A stretch of 47,743 nt of DNA from Actinomycetota bacterium (GCA_902812425.1 CADDZK010000001.1:1-47743), one strand, 5' to 3'; shown: positions 8,585-17,281, counted from the stretch's first letter. Notes: generated by a model from the sequence alone, not told the origin. Program-made: numbers and translations.

Positions 8585-9555
8585 TGAGCTCCCCGATGTC
8601 TGATGGTGCCGCAGGGAACGCCACGGTGGCGAACTTCCGTGGATCAGACACCTGGCCCAACTTCTTCATCGTCGGAGCGGCCAAGAGCGGTACCACGTCG
8701 CTCTACCATTACCTTAGCCAGCATCCCGACGTATACATGTCACCCAATAAAGAGCCGCACTGGTTCTCCAGGATACCGGACGTTCCGGGACGCGGCTCCC
8801 ACCCTGTCGCCTCGGAGGAGGAGTACCTGAGGCTCTTCAAGGGACGGACCAGCGAGGCCGCCGTGGGAGAGGCCAGTCCCTCGTACCTGTGGGACGAACT
8901 CGCTCCCCACCGCATCTTTGATGCGGTCCCGCAGGCAAAGATCGTCGCGATCCTGCGCAACCCCGTGGAGCGGGCGTACTCCCACTACATGATGGATGTC
9001 CGGGCCGGTAAGCAGGACCTAACTTTCGCTGAAGCACTGGAGCGAGACCAACGGGCGGAAATCAAGGGCTGGGGCGTCTCCGACCAGTACATAGACCTAG
9101 GCCTCTACGCCGCGCAGGTGCAGCGTTACCTGGAGACGTTCGGCAGTGCGCGGGTCAAGGTTTTTCTCTACGAGGAGCTAATCCGGGACCCGAGGGCGCT
9201 TCTGAAAAGCGCCTTCGGATTCCTTGACGTGGAGCCGGGCTACGCTGAAAAGATCCGGACGGATGTCCATTACAACAAGTACTCGGTTCCGAAGAACCGG
9301 CTGGCTAGGAACGTTCTCGCCTCCGGGCTGTTCCGGTCCAGGCTCTCCAGAGCCCTCAGGGCGAGGATCATCCCCAACCACCAGGTCAGGGCGCAACTCC
9401 GCCAATCGCTGCTCTTCAGAGAAGGCGCCAGGTCCACGATGGATGCCGACTCCAGTGGATTCCTGATGGACCTGTACCGGACCGACATCCAGAGGTTGCA
9501 GGAAATGTTGAACCGCGATCTGAGCCACTGGCTGCGAGCAAGAGATGAGAGCTAG
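8584..9555 (+). CDS. Sulfotransferase 1 (PAPS-dependent)
   Basis: 323 aa. The N-terminal FIVGAAKSGTTSLYHYL (about 28-44) is the 5'-phosphosulfate loop, and RNPVERAYSHYMMD (about 125) is the 3'-phosphate site with the conserved Arg and Ser. Length and layout fit the bacterial Sulfotransfer family (NodH / heparan-sulfate N-sulfotransferase type). It transfers sulfate from PAPS to an acceptor, most likely a glycan given the flanking glycosyltransferases. The GTG at 8584 overlaps the previous stop and has GGGAGG 7 nt upstream; ATG 8596 is the alternative start. The end overlaps the next sulfotransferase gene by 11 bp. The acceptor sugar cannot be read from sequence. Confidence 0.92.
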   Translation: MSSPMSDGAAGNATVANFRGSDTWPNFFIVGAAKSGTTSLYHYLSQHPDVYMSPNKEPHWFSRIPDVPGRGSHPVASEEEYLRLFKGRTSEAAVGEASPSYLWDELAPHRIFDAVPQAKIVAILRNPVERAYSHYMMDVRAGKQDLTFAEALERDQRAEIKGWGVSDQYIDLGLYAAQVQRYLETFGSARVKVFLYEELIRDPRALLKSAFGFLDVEPGYAEKIRTDVHYNKYSVPKNRLARNVLASGLFRSRLSRALRARIIPNHQVRAQLRQSLLFREGARSTMDADSSGFLMDLYRTDIQRLQEMLNRDLSHWLRARDES

Positions 9556-10612
9556 CCCGGCAGAGAAGCCCGGCGTCCAGGCGCCCGCGGATCTGCGCGA
9601 GAGGGGTCCCATATTCGTTGTCGGCAACAGCCGCAGCGGCACCACCATGGTGGGCCGCGTGCTCGGCCAGCATCCTGAAGTCTTTACTTTGGGTGAGATC
9701 CACTTCTTCGAGCAATTGTGGTCAGCGCCGGATGGGGAACGCAGCATCTCCAGGTCTGAGGCCGTGAGCCTCGCCGCCCGTCTGCTGTGTATCCAGAGAG
9801 ACGGATATCTCAATCAGGGCCGCCGGGAGCGTTTCTACGGAGAAGCCGAGCGACTACTCGCCTCCCTGCGGCCTAGAGACCTGTTCCCTGCGAAAATCTT
9901 CGAGGCTTTCCTGGTCTCGGAAGCGGAGAAGAACGGGAAAACGGTCCCTTGCGACCAGACTCCCCGCAACGTCTTCTACATCGGAGAGATACTGGCCCTC
10001 TATCCGGAAGCGCGGGTCATCAGCATGGTGCGCGACCCGCGAGATGTCCTCTTATCCCAGAAGCGGAAGTGGAAGAGACGTTTTCTGGGAGCCGACGACA
10101 TACCGTTCAGGGAAGCTGTTCGTTCCTGGGCCAACTACCACCCGATCGTCATCTCCAAGCTGTGGAACGCTTCCACGAGAGCGGCCGGGCGCCACGCCGA
10201 CGACCCCAGGGTGCATCTGCTGCGCTTTGAAGACCTCGTCAACGACCCGGAGTGCGCCATACGACAGGTGTGCGAGTTCGCCGGACTGTCCTTCGAGGAA
10301 AACATGCTGCACGTCCCCCAGGTCGGTTCATCCAGCGGGCTCGACCATCCCGAACAGCGAGGCATAAACAGAGACAGAGCCGGGAGTTGGAAAAGAGGAG
10401 GGCTCAGTTCGACGGAGATATACCTGTGCCAGAAGATTAGCGGCGGCCCGATGCGGCGTTTCGGCTACCTCCTGCTGACGCCATGCCGCCCGAACGCTAC
10501 GCGGTTGTTCGCGAGTCTGGTCTCCTTTCCGGCAAAGCTGGTCTTCGCGCTGCTCCTAAACCTCGGGAGGATGAGGAACATCCAAGAGACGATCAAGAGG
10601 CGCCTGTCATGA
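9545..10612 (+). CDS. Sulfotransferase 2 (PAPS-dependent)
   Basis: 355 aa. The phosphosulfate loop is IFVVGNSRSGTTMVGRVL (about 23-40), and the 3'-phosphate region is VRDPRDVLLSQKRKWK (about 162-177) with conserved Arg, Asp and Ser. It is clearly diverged from its neighbours, so it is not a recent duplicate and probably acts on a different position or sugar. The start overlaps sulfotransferase 1 by 11 bp and the stop forms an ATGA overlap with sulfotransferase 3: one tightly coupled operon. The C-terminal stretch near 310-340 is hydrophobic and may associate with the membrane. Cytosolic action on lipid-linked glycan is likely. Confidence 0.92.
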   Translation: MRASPAEKPGVQAPADLRERGPIFVVGNSRSGTTMVGRVLGQHPEVFTLGEIHFFEQLWSAPDGERSISRSEAVSLAARLLCIQRDGYLNQGRRERFYGEAERLLASLRPRDLFPAKIFEAFLVSEAEKNGKTVPCDQTPRNVFYIGEILALYPEARVISMVRDPRDVLLSQKRKWKRRFLGADDIPFREAVRSWANYHPIVISKLWNASTRAAGRHADDPRVHLLRFEDLVNDPECAIRQVCEFAGLSFEENMLHVPQVGSSSGLDHPEQRGINRDRAGSWKRGGLSSTEIYLCQKISGGPMRRFGYLLLTPCRPNATRLFASLVSFPAKLVFALLLNLGRMRNIQETIKRRLS

Positions 10613-11601
10613 TAGCCCAATTGGATCCCCTCTACATCAAGACCAGGCCGGCCAAGGTGGTCCCACGCCTTATCAGCTACGCCCTGTTCGAGGGGCGTCC
10701 TCTTACCACGAAAGGGCAGTGGATCAACCCTCTGGTCTTCGCTCATTTCGCCCTCGAGATGCGCCTGCCACAACTGAGGGAAATAGAGAAGCCCGTCTTT
10801 ATCGTGGGAACGGGCCGAAGTGGCTCGACCATACTGGGCGTCCTGATGTCTATGCACCATGACGTGGGCTTCCTGAACGAACCTAAGGCGTTGTGGCAGG
10901 CCGTTTACCCTCACGCCGACGTCTCCGGCCAGTACTCGCATGATCTATCACGCTACCGACTGTACGAGAGCGACGCCACGGAGGCGGTGCGCCGCAGGGC
11001 CCGGCGCCTGTTCGGAGCATATCTGCGGGCTGTGGCGAGCAAGAGAGTAGTCGACAAGTATCCCGAGTTGATCTTCCGTGTGCCTTTCGTCAAGGCCATC
11101 TTTCCCGACGCGCGATTCATCTTCCTCATCCGCAACGGCTGGGACACCTGCAACTCCATCGAGCACTGGTCCGAGCGCAAGGGCGTCCGAAGAGCGAAAG
11201 AGAACCACGACTGGTGGGGAGCTGACAACCGCAAGTGGCGCGTAATGCTGGAACAACTCGTGCCTACGGAAGAAAGCCTGTCGGGGGCCGAAGGCGTGAT
11301 CCGAGGGTACGACCGCCACAGAGACATGGCGGTCGTAGAGTGGATCATCACCATGCGTGAGGGACTGCGACAGTTGGATCGCTACGCGGACTGCATCCAC
11401 CCGCTTCACTACGAGTCGCTCGTCAGCAACCCCCGTGATGAGTTGAGCAGGCTGCTGGATTTCTGTGAATTGCCGCACGACAAGGTGTTCCTGAGGTTCG
11501 GGGAGCAGGAACTCTCTCCGGCTCCCGAGAGCGAACCTTTCGACATGCATCCGGCCATCCGCCCCGCCTTCAACGAGACGATGAAAGCTCTGGGATACTG
11601 A
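10609..11601 (+). CDS. Sulfotransferase 3 (PAPS-dependent)
   Basis: 330 aa. The phosphosulfate loop is VFIVGTGRSGSTILGVLM (about 63-80). RFIFLIRNGWDTCNSIEHW (about 166-184) holds the 3'-phosphate binding Arg and Ser in a less usual form (RNGWDTCNS rather than RNPxxRAxS). An ATGA overlap with the preceding gene fixes the start at 10609; in-frame sequence further upstream is a shadow of sulfotransferase 2. Three adjacent, divergent sulfotransferases imply a polymer sulfated at several positions. No PAPS synthesis gene is in the window, so the donor must come from elsewhere. Confidence 0.9.
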   Translation: MIAQLDPLYIKTRPAKVVPRLISYALFEGRPLTTKGQWINPLVFAHFALEMRLPQLREIEKPVFIVGTGRSGSTILGVLMSMHHDVGFLNEPKALWQAVYPHADVSGQYSHDLSRYRLYESDATEAVRRRARRLFGAYLRAVASKRVVDKYPELIFRVPFVKAIFPDARFIFLIRNGWDTCNSIEHWSERKGVRRAKENHDWWGADNRKWRVMLEQLVPTEESLSGAEGVIRGYDRHRDMAVVEWIITMREGLRQLDRYADCIHPLHYESLVSNPRDELSRLLDFCELPHDKVFLRFGEQELSPAPESEPFDMHPAIRPAFNETMKALGY

Positions 11602-11602
11602 G

Positions 11603-12775
11603 GTGCGAGCAGATGAACCGGCAGGTATGAAAGCCGCGGTCATCGAGCCCGTGGGGGGGCACGGCGGCATGGACTACTACGACTTCGGCCTCTGCGCGGG
11701 GCTCTCTGAAGCCAAGGTGGACGTCACGCTCTACACATGCGACGAGACCCCTGTCAAGACCGCCGTCCCGTACACGCTGCGGTTCCCCTACCGGCGGATA
11801 TACGGTGACGCTCCCACCTGGCTGAGGGGAGTCCGCTACGTACGGGGCAGTGTGGGGGCGCTGCTGCGCGCGAAACTGGGCGGGACACAGGTCGCGCATT
11901 TCCACTTCTTTCACGTGGGGCCGCTGGAACTCTTTAACGTGGCGCTCGCGAGAGCGTTGGGGCTCCGGGTAGTCGTCACCGCCCACGACGTGCGGTCTTT
12001 CGTCGAGCGGTTGTCGGTCCCGTGGATGGTCCAGAGAGCCTACCGGCTCGCGCATCGGGTGATCGCGCAGAGCGAAGTCGCCGAGAGAGAGTTGGGAACG
12101 AGGTTGCGAGTGCCCGCGCACAAGATGACCGTGATCCCCCACGGCAACTACCTGCATGTCATCGATGAAACGCCGGCGAGAGAAGAGGCTCGACAGCGCC
12201 TCGGCCTATCGAGTGAAGGTGGAGTGTTGCTCTTTTTCGGACAGATCAAGGAGGTCAAGGGCCTCGATATTCTTCTGCGCGCCATGCCCAGACTCATCAG
12301 GGAGCGACCGGATACGATCCTCATCATCGCCGGAAAGGTGTGGAAGGACGACTTCGAGAGCTACCGGAGGCAGATCGACGCCCTTCGCATATCCGACAAC
12401 TGCGTCCTCGATATCCGCTTTATCCCCGACCACGAGGTAGCGAGCTACTACGCGGCGGCCGATGTGGTTGTGTTGCCCTACCGCAGGATCTACCAGAGCG
12501 GCGTACTCCTAATGGCCATGAGCTACGGAAGACCGGTCATGGTCTCCGACATCGAGGGGATGACCGAGGTCGTGTCGGACGGGGAGAACGGGTACGTGTT
12601 CCCTGCGGGCGACGCTGAGGCTCTGGCCGAAAGGCTTATCGAGGTGATGGCGAGACCCGAAGAGTTGCGTCGGGTCGGGGCGAGCGCTCTCTCGCACATG
12701 CGTGAGCACCACGGATGGGACACGATCGGCGATTTGACGGCAGCATGTTATCGCGCGGCCCTGAAGGCCGGATAG
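11603..12775 (+). CDS. GT4-family glycosyltransferase
   Basis: 390 aa from GTG 11603; ATG 11627 is an alternative start because its MKAAVIEP is a typical GT-B beginning. The GT-B fold is shown by the N-terminal half with HFHFFHVGPLELF and VTAHDV, and the C-terminal Glycos_transf_1 half with LLFFGQIKEVKGLD, SGVLLMAMSYGRPVMVSD and GENGYVFPAGDAEAL. It transfers a sugar from an NDP-sugar donor with retention, in the cytosol, on the growing repeat unit. It begins 1 bp after the sulfotransferase 3 stop and is followed within 3 bp by the next glycosyltransferase. Confidence 0.93.
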   Translation: MRADEPAGMKAAVIEPVGGHGGMDYYDFGLCAGLSEAKVDVTLYTCDETPVKTAVPYTLRFPYRRIYGDAPTWLRGVRYVRGSVGALLRAKLGGTQVAHFHFFHVGPLELFNVALARALGLRVVVTAHDVRSFVERLSVPWMVQRAYRLAHRVIAQSEVAERELGTRLRVPAHKMTVIPHGNYLHVIDETPAREEARQRLGLSSEGGVLLFFGQIKEVKGLDILLRAMPRLIRERPDTILIIAGKVWKDDFESYRRQIDALRISDNCVLDIRFIPDHEVASYYAAADVVVLPYRRIYQSGVLLMAMSYGRPVMVSDIEGMTEVVSDGENGYVFPAGDAEALAERLIEVMARPEELRRVGASALSHMREHHGWDTIGDLTAACYRAALKAG

Positions 12776-12777
12776 TT

Positions 12778-14010
12778 GTGGAGTCCCGGAACCGTATGAA
12801 CGGGAGGATGGTGGCTTTCTGCGGCACCCGCGGTGTGCCAGCCAACTACGGCGGGTTCGAGACCGCCGTGGATGAGATCAGCCAGCGCTTCGTCGAGAAC
12901 GGTTACGCTTGTGCGGTCTTCTGTCGGGAGTCATCCAGCGACGAGATGCTCGAGTACCATGAAGGACGTCGGTTGATCTACGTAAATGGCAGTTCCCATC
13001 GCGCCCTCGACACCTTCGTCTCTGCGTTCCAGACTGGATGTCACCTGCTGCGCAACCGCAAGGATTACGGTCACGTCTTCTGGTTCAATAACGCCAACCT
13101 CCCAGGCATCCTGCTGACATTGCTGGCCCGCATCCCGACCTCGGTCAACACTGATGGTATGGAGTGGCGTCGGGCAAAGTGGAGATGGCCCTTCAAAGCC
13201 TACTACCTGCTGGCTTCATTCCTGATCTCTCTTCTCTGCCGAGGTGTGATCTCCGACTCGAAGGCTATGCAGTCTTTCTACAAGAAGGCTTTCGGTAGGG
13301 ACACCGAGTTCGTCCCATACGGCGTTCCCCGGACACCGGTGGTGTCGCCGCACGAAGAACCGGAGATCCTGGAGAGCTACGGGGTGGCACCCGGTCGCTA
13401 TTTCCTGCAGATCACACGTTTCGAGCCGGATAACTTGCCGCTCCACGCGGCTAGAGCATTCAAGGCGGCCCGTCTTGCGGAAGACGGGTTCAAGCTCCTA
13501 TTAATAGGATACAAGCATGGGTCTTCCTACGCCGAAGAGATCAAGTCCATGTCCGGCGAGAGCGGCATCATGGTTGCCGGGGCTGTCTACGATCCCAAGG
13601 TTCTGTCCGTGTTGCGGGAAAACTGCTTCTGCTATGTACACGGCAACTCCGTCGGAGGGACGAACCCGGCTCTGCTGGAGGCCATGGCGACGTGCCCTAG
13701 GGTGCTCGCCATCGAGGGGCCGTTCAGCAGGGAGGTGTTGGGTGACGAAGGACGCTACTTCGCGCCGGATGCCATGGTTGGAGCCCTCCGCGAAGCTGTG
13801 AGCTATCCGGAGAACTCAGCGGCCATGCGAGAGCGCGTCCGTTCCCGATATCAGTGGTCCGCAGTCGCGCGATCATATATCAATCTGGCGGAGGGCATGC
13901 CGGCCAACTACTCGATCTCGCGGGTGAGCCCGGAGTTGGTGACTCCCAGAAAGATACCGAGGTCGCCGTCCCGAGAACCGAACGCGGCGGATGTCGAGAG
14001 GGGAGCCTGA
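12778..14010 (+). CDS. DUF1972-type GT4 glycosyltransferase
   Basis: 410 aa from GTG 12778; ATG 12796 and ATG 12808 (the latter touching GGGAGG) are alternatives. The start MVAFCGTRGVPANYGGFET is the signature of the DUF1972 N-domain found in rhamnosyltransferase-like enzymes. The C-terminal half has GVPRTPV, TRFEPDNLP, YVHGNSVGGTNPALLEAM and EGPFSREVLGD as the donor-binding region. It probably adds rhamnose or a similar sugar, but the donor cannot be fixed from sequence. The final 35 residues are Pro/Arg-rich and look disordered. The stop forms a TGATG overlap with the next gene. Confidence 0.9.
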   Translation: MESRNRMNGRMVAFCGTRGVPANYGGFETAVDEISQRFVENGYACAVFCRESSSDEMLEYHEGRRLIYVNGSSHRALDTFVSAFQTGCHLLRNRKDYGHVFWFNNANLPGILLTLLARIPTSVNTDGMEWRRAKWRWPFKAYYLLASFLISLLCRGVISDSKAMQSFYKKAFGRDTEFVPYGVPRTPVVSPHEEPEILESYGVAPGRYFLQITRFEPDNLPLHAARAFKAARLAEDGFKLLLIGYKHGSSYAEEIKSMSGESGIMVAGAVYDPKVLSVLRENCFCYVHGNSVGGTNPALLEAMATCPRVLAIEGPFSREVLGDEGRYFAPDAMVGALREAVSYPENSAAMRERVRSRYQWSAVARSYINLAEGMPANYSISRVSPELVTPRKIPRSPSREPNAADVERGA

Positions 14011-15395
14011 TGGAGGACACGCGCAAGGGAGACCTGTTTCGAGATGTCGTCGAAACGCTGGAACGGGCGGGCCACGATCTGTGCATTCTGCACGGATACG
14101 AAGACTACCCGGAGCGCATCAGGTCCGATATAGACGCAATCTCCCGGAACCCTGAAGAGATCCCGCGCATCCTGTCCGAGGATGGAGCTGTCTCGGTGAT
14201 CCAGGTAATAGACACCCAGCCTGCAGCCGCACTGTGGCTTGCTCTGTTCAGGTGGTACGACGGTGAGCCCGTGATAATCCGGCTTCACGTCTTTCGCGGC
14301 GACTACCGCATCGACGGAAGGGTATTCTTTGAAGGTGAGGAGTTTCTGGGCAACTGCCGCGATTACAAATTCTTCAAGGTGCCCCCGCCGGCCCTGGAGT
14401 TCGCCGCCTACCTGGTCAAGCGAACGGCGAAGGGATCTCTTGATGAAGAGCAGGGTAGCCTGTTGAGCAGGCGGTACACCGAGGACCCAACCTCATGCCA
14501 ACAGTACCTGGCCCGTCTCTTGCCGGAAGACGAAGCCACACTCGTCGCAGAGGCTGCGAGGACCGAAAGCTGGGAAACCGTGCGTGCCCGGTCCGGAGAA
14601 CTCTACCTGCACATGGCGAGCCGGGTCGCCAGCGAGCGGCCCGTAGCCGTGCTGTGGAACCGCCTGGGAGACAAACTCCAGAAGCTCGGGCGCGCGATCC
14701 GTCCTCCTGGCCTCATGGTGGCTTTCCTTGGCGTGGACGGCGCGGGCAAGAGCACGGTAATGGCGCACTTGGAGCGAAATCTTGCCCCGGCCTTCTGGTC
14801 GACGAGTCGCTATCACGGCCGCGCGCTGGAGTCGCCCTTGCGCTGGACGAAGCGCGTCCGCGCTCAGCGCCAGCTCAGGGACCAAGAGATCAAGAGCGCC
14901 GCCAGCACGAACACAGCGCTTCCCACTCGGGACCCGCACAATAAGTCTTCACGCGGTCTCGCGCTCTCCCTCTTGAAGCTGGCTCTCTGGTGGGCGGACT
15001 TTACATTACTGGGCTATGTTCGAGACATCTACCCGAACCTGCGACGCGGCGCACTGGTGCTGTTCGATCGCTACTATCAGGATCTGCTGGTGGACCCCAG
15101 GCGCCACCGTTATGGAGGACCGTTGTGGGTGGCCCGATTCGCCGGACGGTTCTTCCCCCGTCCCCAACTCACCATCCTCCTCGACGCCCCGCCAGAGGTG
15201 CTTCACTCGCGTAAACAGGAGGTCTCGTTCGAAGAGACGTCCAGGCAGCGTGAAGCCTACCTTCGGTTGGTTAAGGAACTACCAACCGGCCACGTGGTGG
15301 ACGCCTCAAGGCCCGTCGCCGCAGTCGTCGCGGAGACCGAGAAGATCCTTCTGGAACACCTGGCTACCCGCGAGGCCCGAAAACTTAAGGCATAG
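14010..15395 (+). CDS. Nucleotidyltransferase-like / thymidylate-kinase-like fusion
   Basis: 461 aa. ATG 14010 overlaps the previous stop. The N-terminal part (about 20-130) contains LCILHGYEDYPERIRSDIDAI, which resembles a minimal nucleotidyltransferase (acidic SDID pair). The C-terminal part (about 235-455) is a P-loop kinase: Walker A GVDGAGKSTV (241-250), a DRYYQDL motif and a LILLD-like strand before a lid region, as in thymidylate kinase. Such fusions occur in polysaccharide loci and are not the essential dTMP kinase; the substrate is unknown and may be a sugar or lipid intermediate. It is the last gene of the 7505-15395 operon and meets the GH5 gene tail to tail 47 bp later. Confidence 0.8.
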   Translation: MEDTRKGDLFRDVVETLERAGHDLCILHGYEDYPERIRSDIDAISRNPEEIPRILSEDGAVSVIQVIDTQPAAALWLALFRWYDGEPVIIRLHVFRGDYRIDGRVFFEGEEFLGNCRDYKFFKVPPPALEFAAYLVKRTAKGSLDEEQGSLLSRRYTEDPTSCQQYLARLLPEDEATLVAEAARTESWETVRARSGELYLHMASRVASERPVAVLWNRLGDKLQKLGRAIRPPGLMVAFLGVDGAGKSTVMAHLERNLAPAFWSTSRYHGRALESPLRWTKRVRAQRQLRDQEIKSAASTNTALPTRDPHNKSSRGLALSLLKLALWWADFTLLGYVRDIYPNLRRGALVLFDRYYQDLLVDPRRHRYGGPLWVARFAGRFFPRPQLTILLDAPPEVLHSRKQEVSFEETSRQREAYLRLVKELPTGHVVDASRPVAAVVAETEKILLEHLATREARKLKA

Positions 15396-15442
15396 AGACG
15401 ACGGCCCGAGGACGTACCGGACGCGCTCGCGGAAGTCGTCGT

Positions 15443-16747
15443 TCAGTAGCCCTGAGAGGCATAGTAGGCGTTCTCGTCATCGTAGCTTATGGGGTAGTCG
15501 CCGCCTCCGCCATCCGTGCGGGGGTCGTAGTGATCGAAGTAGTGGTGCGCGGTGTACATGATGTCTCCGCCGCCGGTTATCCATGGTCCCGCGTGCTTGT
15601 CTGAAACCTTCGGCACGGGAGCGTAGGTCGGCACCATTATCTTCTTTGTGTCACCCCGACGCCGGATAGCTTTGACGACTCTCCGTGTGGCCGCTTCCCA
15701 CGCCTTCGTCGGCGAGGCGAATTTGCCGGCGGCTACCCCACCGTGGTTGTAGGGCTCGTTCATCAGGTCGTAGGCTACTACCTCGGGGTGATCCTCGAAG
15801 TGAAGGCTGAGTTTCCGCCAGACGTCCTCCATCGCCGAGATGGGCAGCGCCGCGGTGTTCAAGGCCTTCCGGCCCGAGTTCGTACAGTAGCCACCGTAGT
15901 TGTGCAGGTCGATTATGACCTGTACGCCCGCCTCCCTGGCGTGGATGAGGGCGATGCGGAAGCGTTTGAGTTCGGTAGTCGAGAGCGGGCTGTTCAGTTT
16001 CGGCTGTATTCTCTCCCACCGCAAACCAAGACGCACCAGCTTGACGCCGCGGCTAGCTAGGTAACCGAACGAGTCAAGACCGGTGTTCGGGTCTATCCTG
16101 TTCGAACCGTCCGTCGGGTACCAGTAATCCTTGTTGTAGACGCCCGGGTTCGCGTTGCTCATACTGTACTCTTCAAACTTTTGCCCGCCGCTGAAGTTCA
16201 CACCGCGGCCGGTACCTGCGTGGGCTTCAATGAGCGCAGAATGGAAGCCGGCGCGGTTGATCACCTTGTGTGTGTCGTCGCCGGAGGCCAGGTATATGCT
16301 CGCGTAGTAACCGCCGTTCTTCAGATCGTAGTAGCGTTCGGATGCCTCCTGTGCGGTCACCCAGAGCCCAGCGCTATCGCAGCGGGAGTAGTATTCGCCA
16401 CCCATAGTCTTCCACTGCATCTGATCCGGGTAGAAGGGCTCTCGTTGCGCACCGAGGTTGGAGGGAAAGCCGACCTCACCGATGTAGCCCCTCGCGGTTC
16501 CAAGCCAGCTTATGAAGTTGTTCAAGCCCTCGAGAGCGTTGTGCGTTACGGCATCCTGGTACCCACCGTGCAAGAGTGTTCCGGTGTACTCTGTTACCCT
16601 CGGTTCTCTATTTGTACCTAGAGCCACAACCCCGAGCCCAGCGAGCGCCATCATGCCGAGGAACTCTTGACGGCTTAACGATTTCCCGGTAAGCAGTTTT
16701 CTCCCGAACTCGCCCCGACCCTCGTGAAGACCGATGTAGCGATGCAT
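15443..16747 (-). CDS. GH5-type glycoside hydrolase, apparently circularly permuted
   Basis: 434 aa. ATG 16747 sits 2 nt after an AGGGGGG site just below the c-di-GMP riboswitch; longer frames are riboswitch sequence. Residues 22-44 form a hydrophobic export signal with SRQEFLG, Tat-like but with one Arg. GH5 landmarks are present in an unusual order. The GYIGEVGFPSN segment (87-97), which looks like strand 7 with the nucleophile (E91), and GLWVTAQEA (127-135), like strand 8, come first. Then RGVNFSGG (181-188, strand 1), VRLGLRWERIQP (238-249), IIDLHNYGG, YDLMNEP (326-332, acid/base E331) and MYTAHHYFD (397-405). The protein ends soon after strand 6. It probably cuts a beta-glucan or the locus's own EPS outside the cell. 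Family confident, substrate unknown. Confidence 0.85.
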   Translation of the reverse strand: MHRYIGLHEGRGEFGRKLLTGKSLSRQEFLGMMALAGLGVVALGTNREPRVTEYTGTLLHGGYQDAVTHNALEGLNNFISWLGTARGYIGEVGFPSNLGAQREPFYPDQMQWKTMGGEYYSRCDSAGLWVTAQEASERYYDLKNGGYYASIYLASGDDTHKVINRAGFHSALIEAHAGTGRGVNFSGGQKFEEYSMSNANPGVYNKDYWYPTDGSNRIDPNTGLDSFGYLASRGVKLVRLGLRWERIQPKLNSPLSTTELKRFRIALIHAREAGVQVIIDLHNYGGYCTNSGRKALNTAALPISAMEDVWRKLSLHFEDHPEVVAYDLMNEPYNHGGVAAGKFASPTKAWEAATRRVVKAIRRRGDTKKIMVPTYAPVPKVSDKHAGPWITGGGDIMYTAHHYFDHYDPRTDGGGGDYPISYDDENAYYASQGY

Positions 16748-16760
16748 TTCCCCCCCTGTT

Positions 16761-16827
16761 CGGCAGCCCGGCCGCCTCAAAGAGACCCGTTGGCTTTGCG
16801 TACCCATCTCACGATGGGGCTGCCTTT
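16761..16827 (-). promoter_or_regulatory. Cyclic di-GMP-I (GEMM-I) riboswitch
   Basis: Read on the minus strand: AAAGGCAGCCC opens P1, CCCATC-GTGA-GATGGG is a hairpin with a GNRA tetraloop, ACGCAAAGCC is the invariant joining segment, CGGGTCTC...GAGGCGGCC forms the second hairpin, and GGGCTGCCG closes P1 as the exact complement of GGCAGCCC. These are the hallmarks of the c-di-GMP-I aptamer. The aptamer ends about 7 nt before the AGGGGGG ribosome-binding site of the GH5 gene, so control of translation initiation is most likely. It ties the glycosidase to c-di-GMP level. Confidence 0.93.
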
Positions 16828-16829
16828 GT

Positions 16830-17197
16830 CGCTGCGAGGGCCGTGCCAGCGGCCGCATCGCCTATTCGATAAAATTCTACCATATTCGTCGCTGCCTAAA
16901 CTAATCCAAAATAAGAGCTTGCGGCTGCGAGCAAGACTCCTCAGCGATCCCGTGGTAGGCGCAGCCGAACACTAAAACCTGGACGGGCTACTTGAAGACC
17001 ACTCGGTCGGGTGCGCGCTGGCAGTGGCACCCTGGCGAATGATCCACCTCCCTTGCGCGCAAGCCGGGCTGCAAACTGCTGCCAGATAGGCTTGACGATG
17101 TATGGTGGGACCGCGGGCACCGGCAGACCCCTTCTTGGGAAGCGTCCAGATCTCCCCGAATGATCCAGCAGCCTGTACACTATCCAGTATCAGGACA
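16830..17197. other. Intergenic stretch with possible transposase remnant
   Basis: No intact gene. On the minus strand around 17060-17110 a short frame reads VPPYIVKPIWQQFAARL, which resembles the N-terminus of IS5-like transposases. It breaks down within about 30 codons, with the next recognisable words in other frames. I treat it as a decayed insertion-sequence fragment, with low certainty. The AT-rich run 16860-16920 probably holds the riboswitch promoter. Confidence 0.4.
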
Positions 17198-17218
17198 AAA
17201 TATGCCACATGGCAGACG
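17198..17218 (+). promoter_or_regulatory. EPS-box palindrome, copy 4
   Basis: Reads AATATGCCACATGGCAGACG from 17199, with a perfect TGCCA-CA-TGGCA core. It lies 64 bp before the small reading frame at 17282 and upstream of the Wzz-like / kinase pair. Confidence 0.72.
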
Positions 17219-17281
17219 TAGCTATCCTACCCGCCCGATAACATCTTTTTGTTGAGTGCTAAGCGAAAGGAGCTCTTACGT

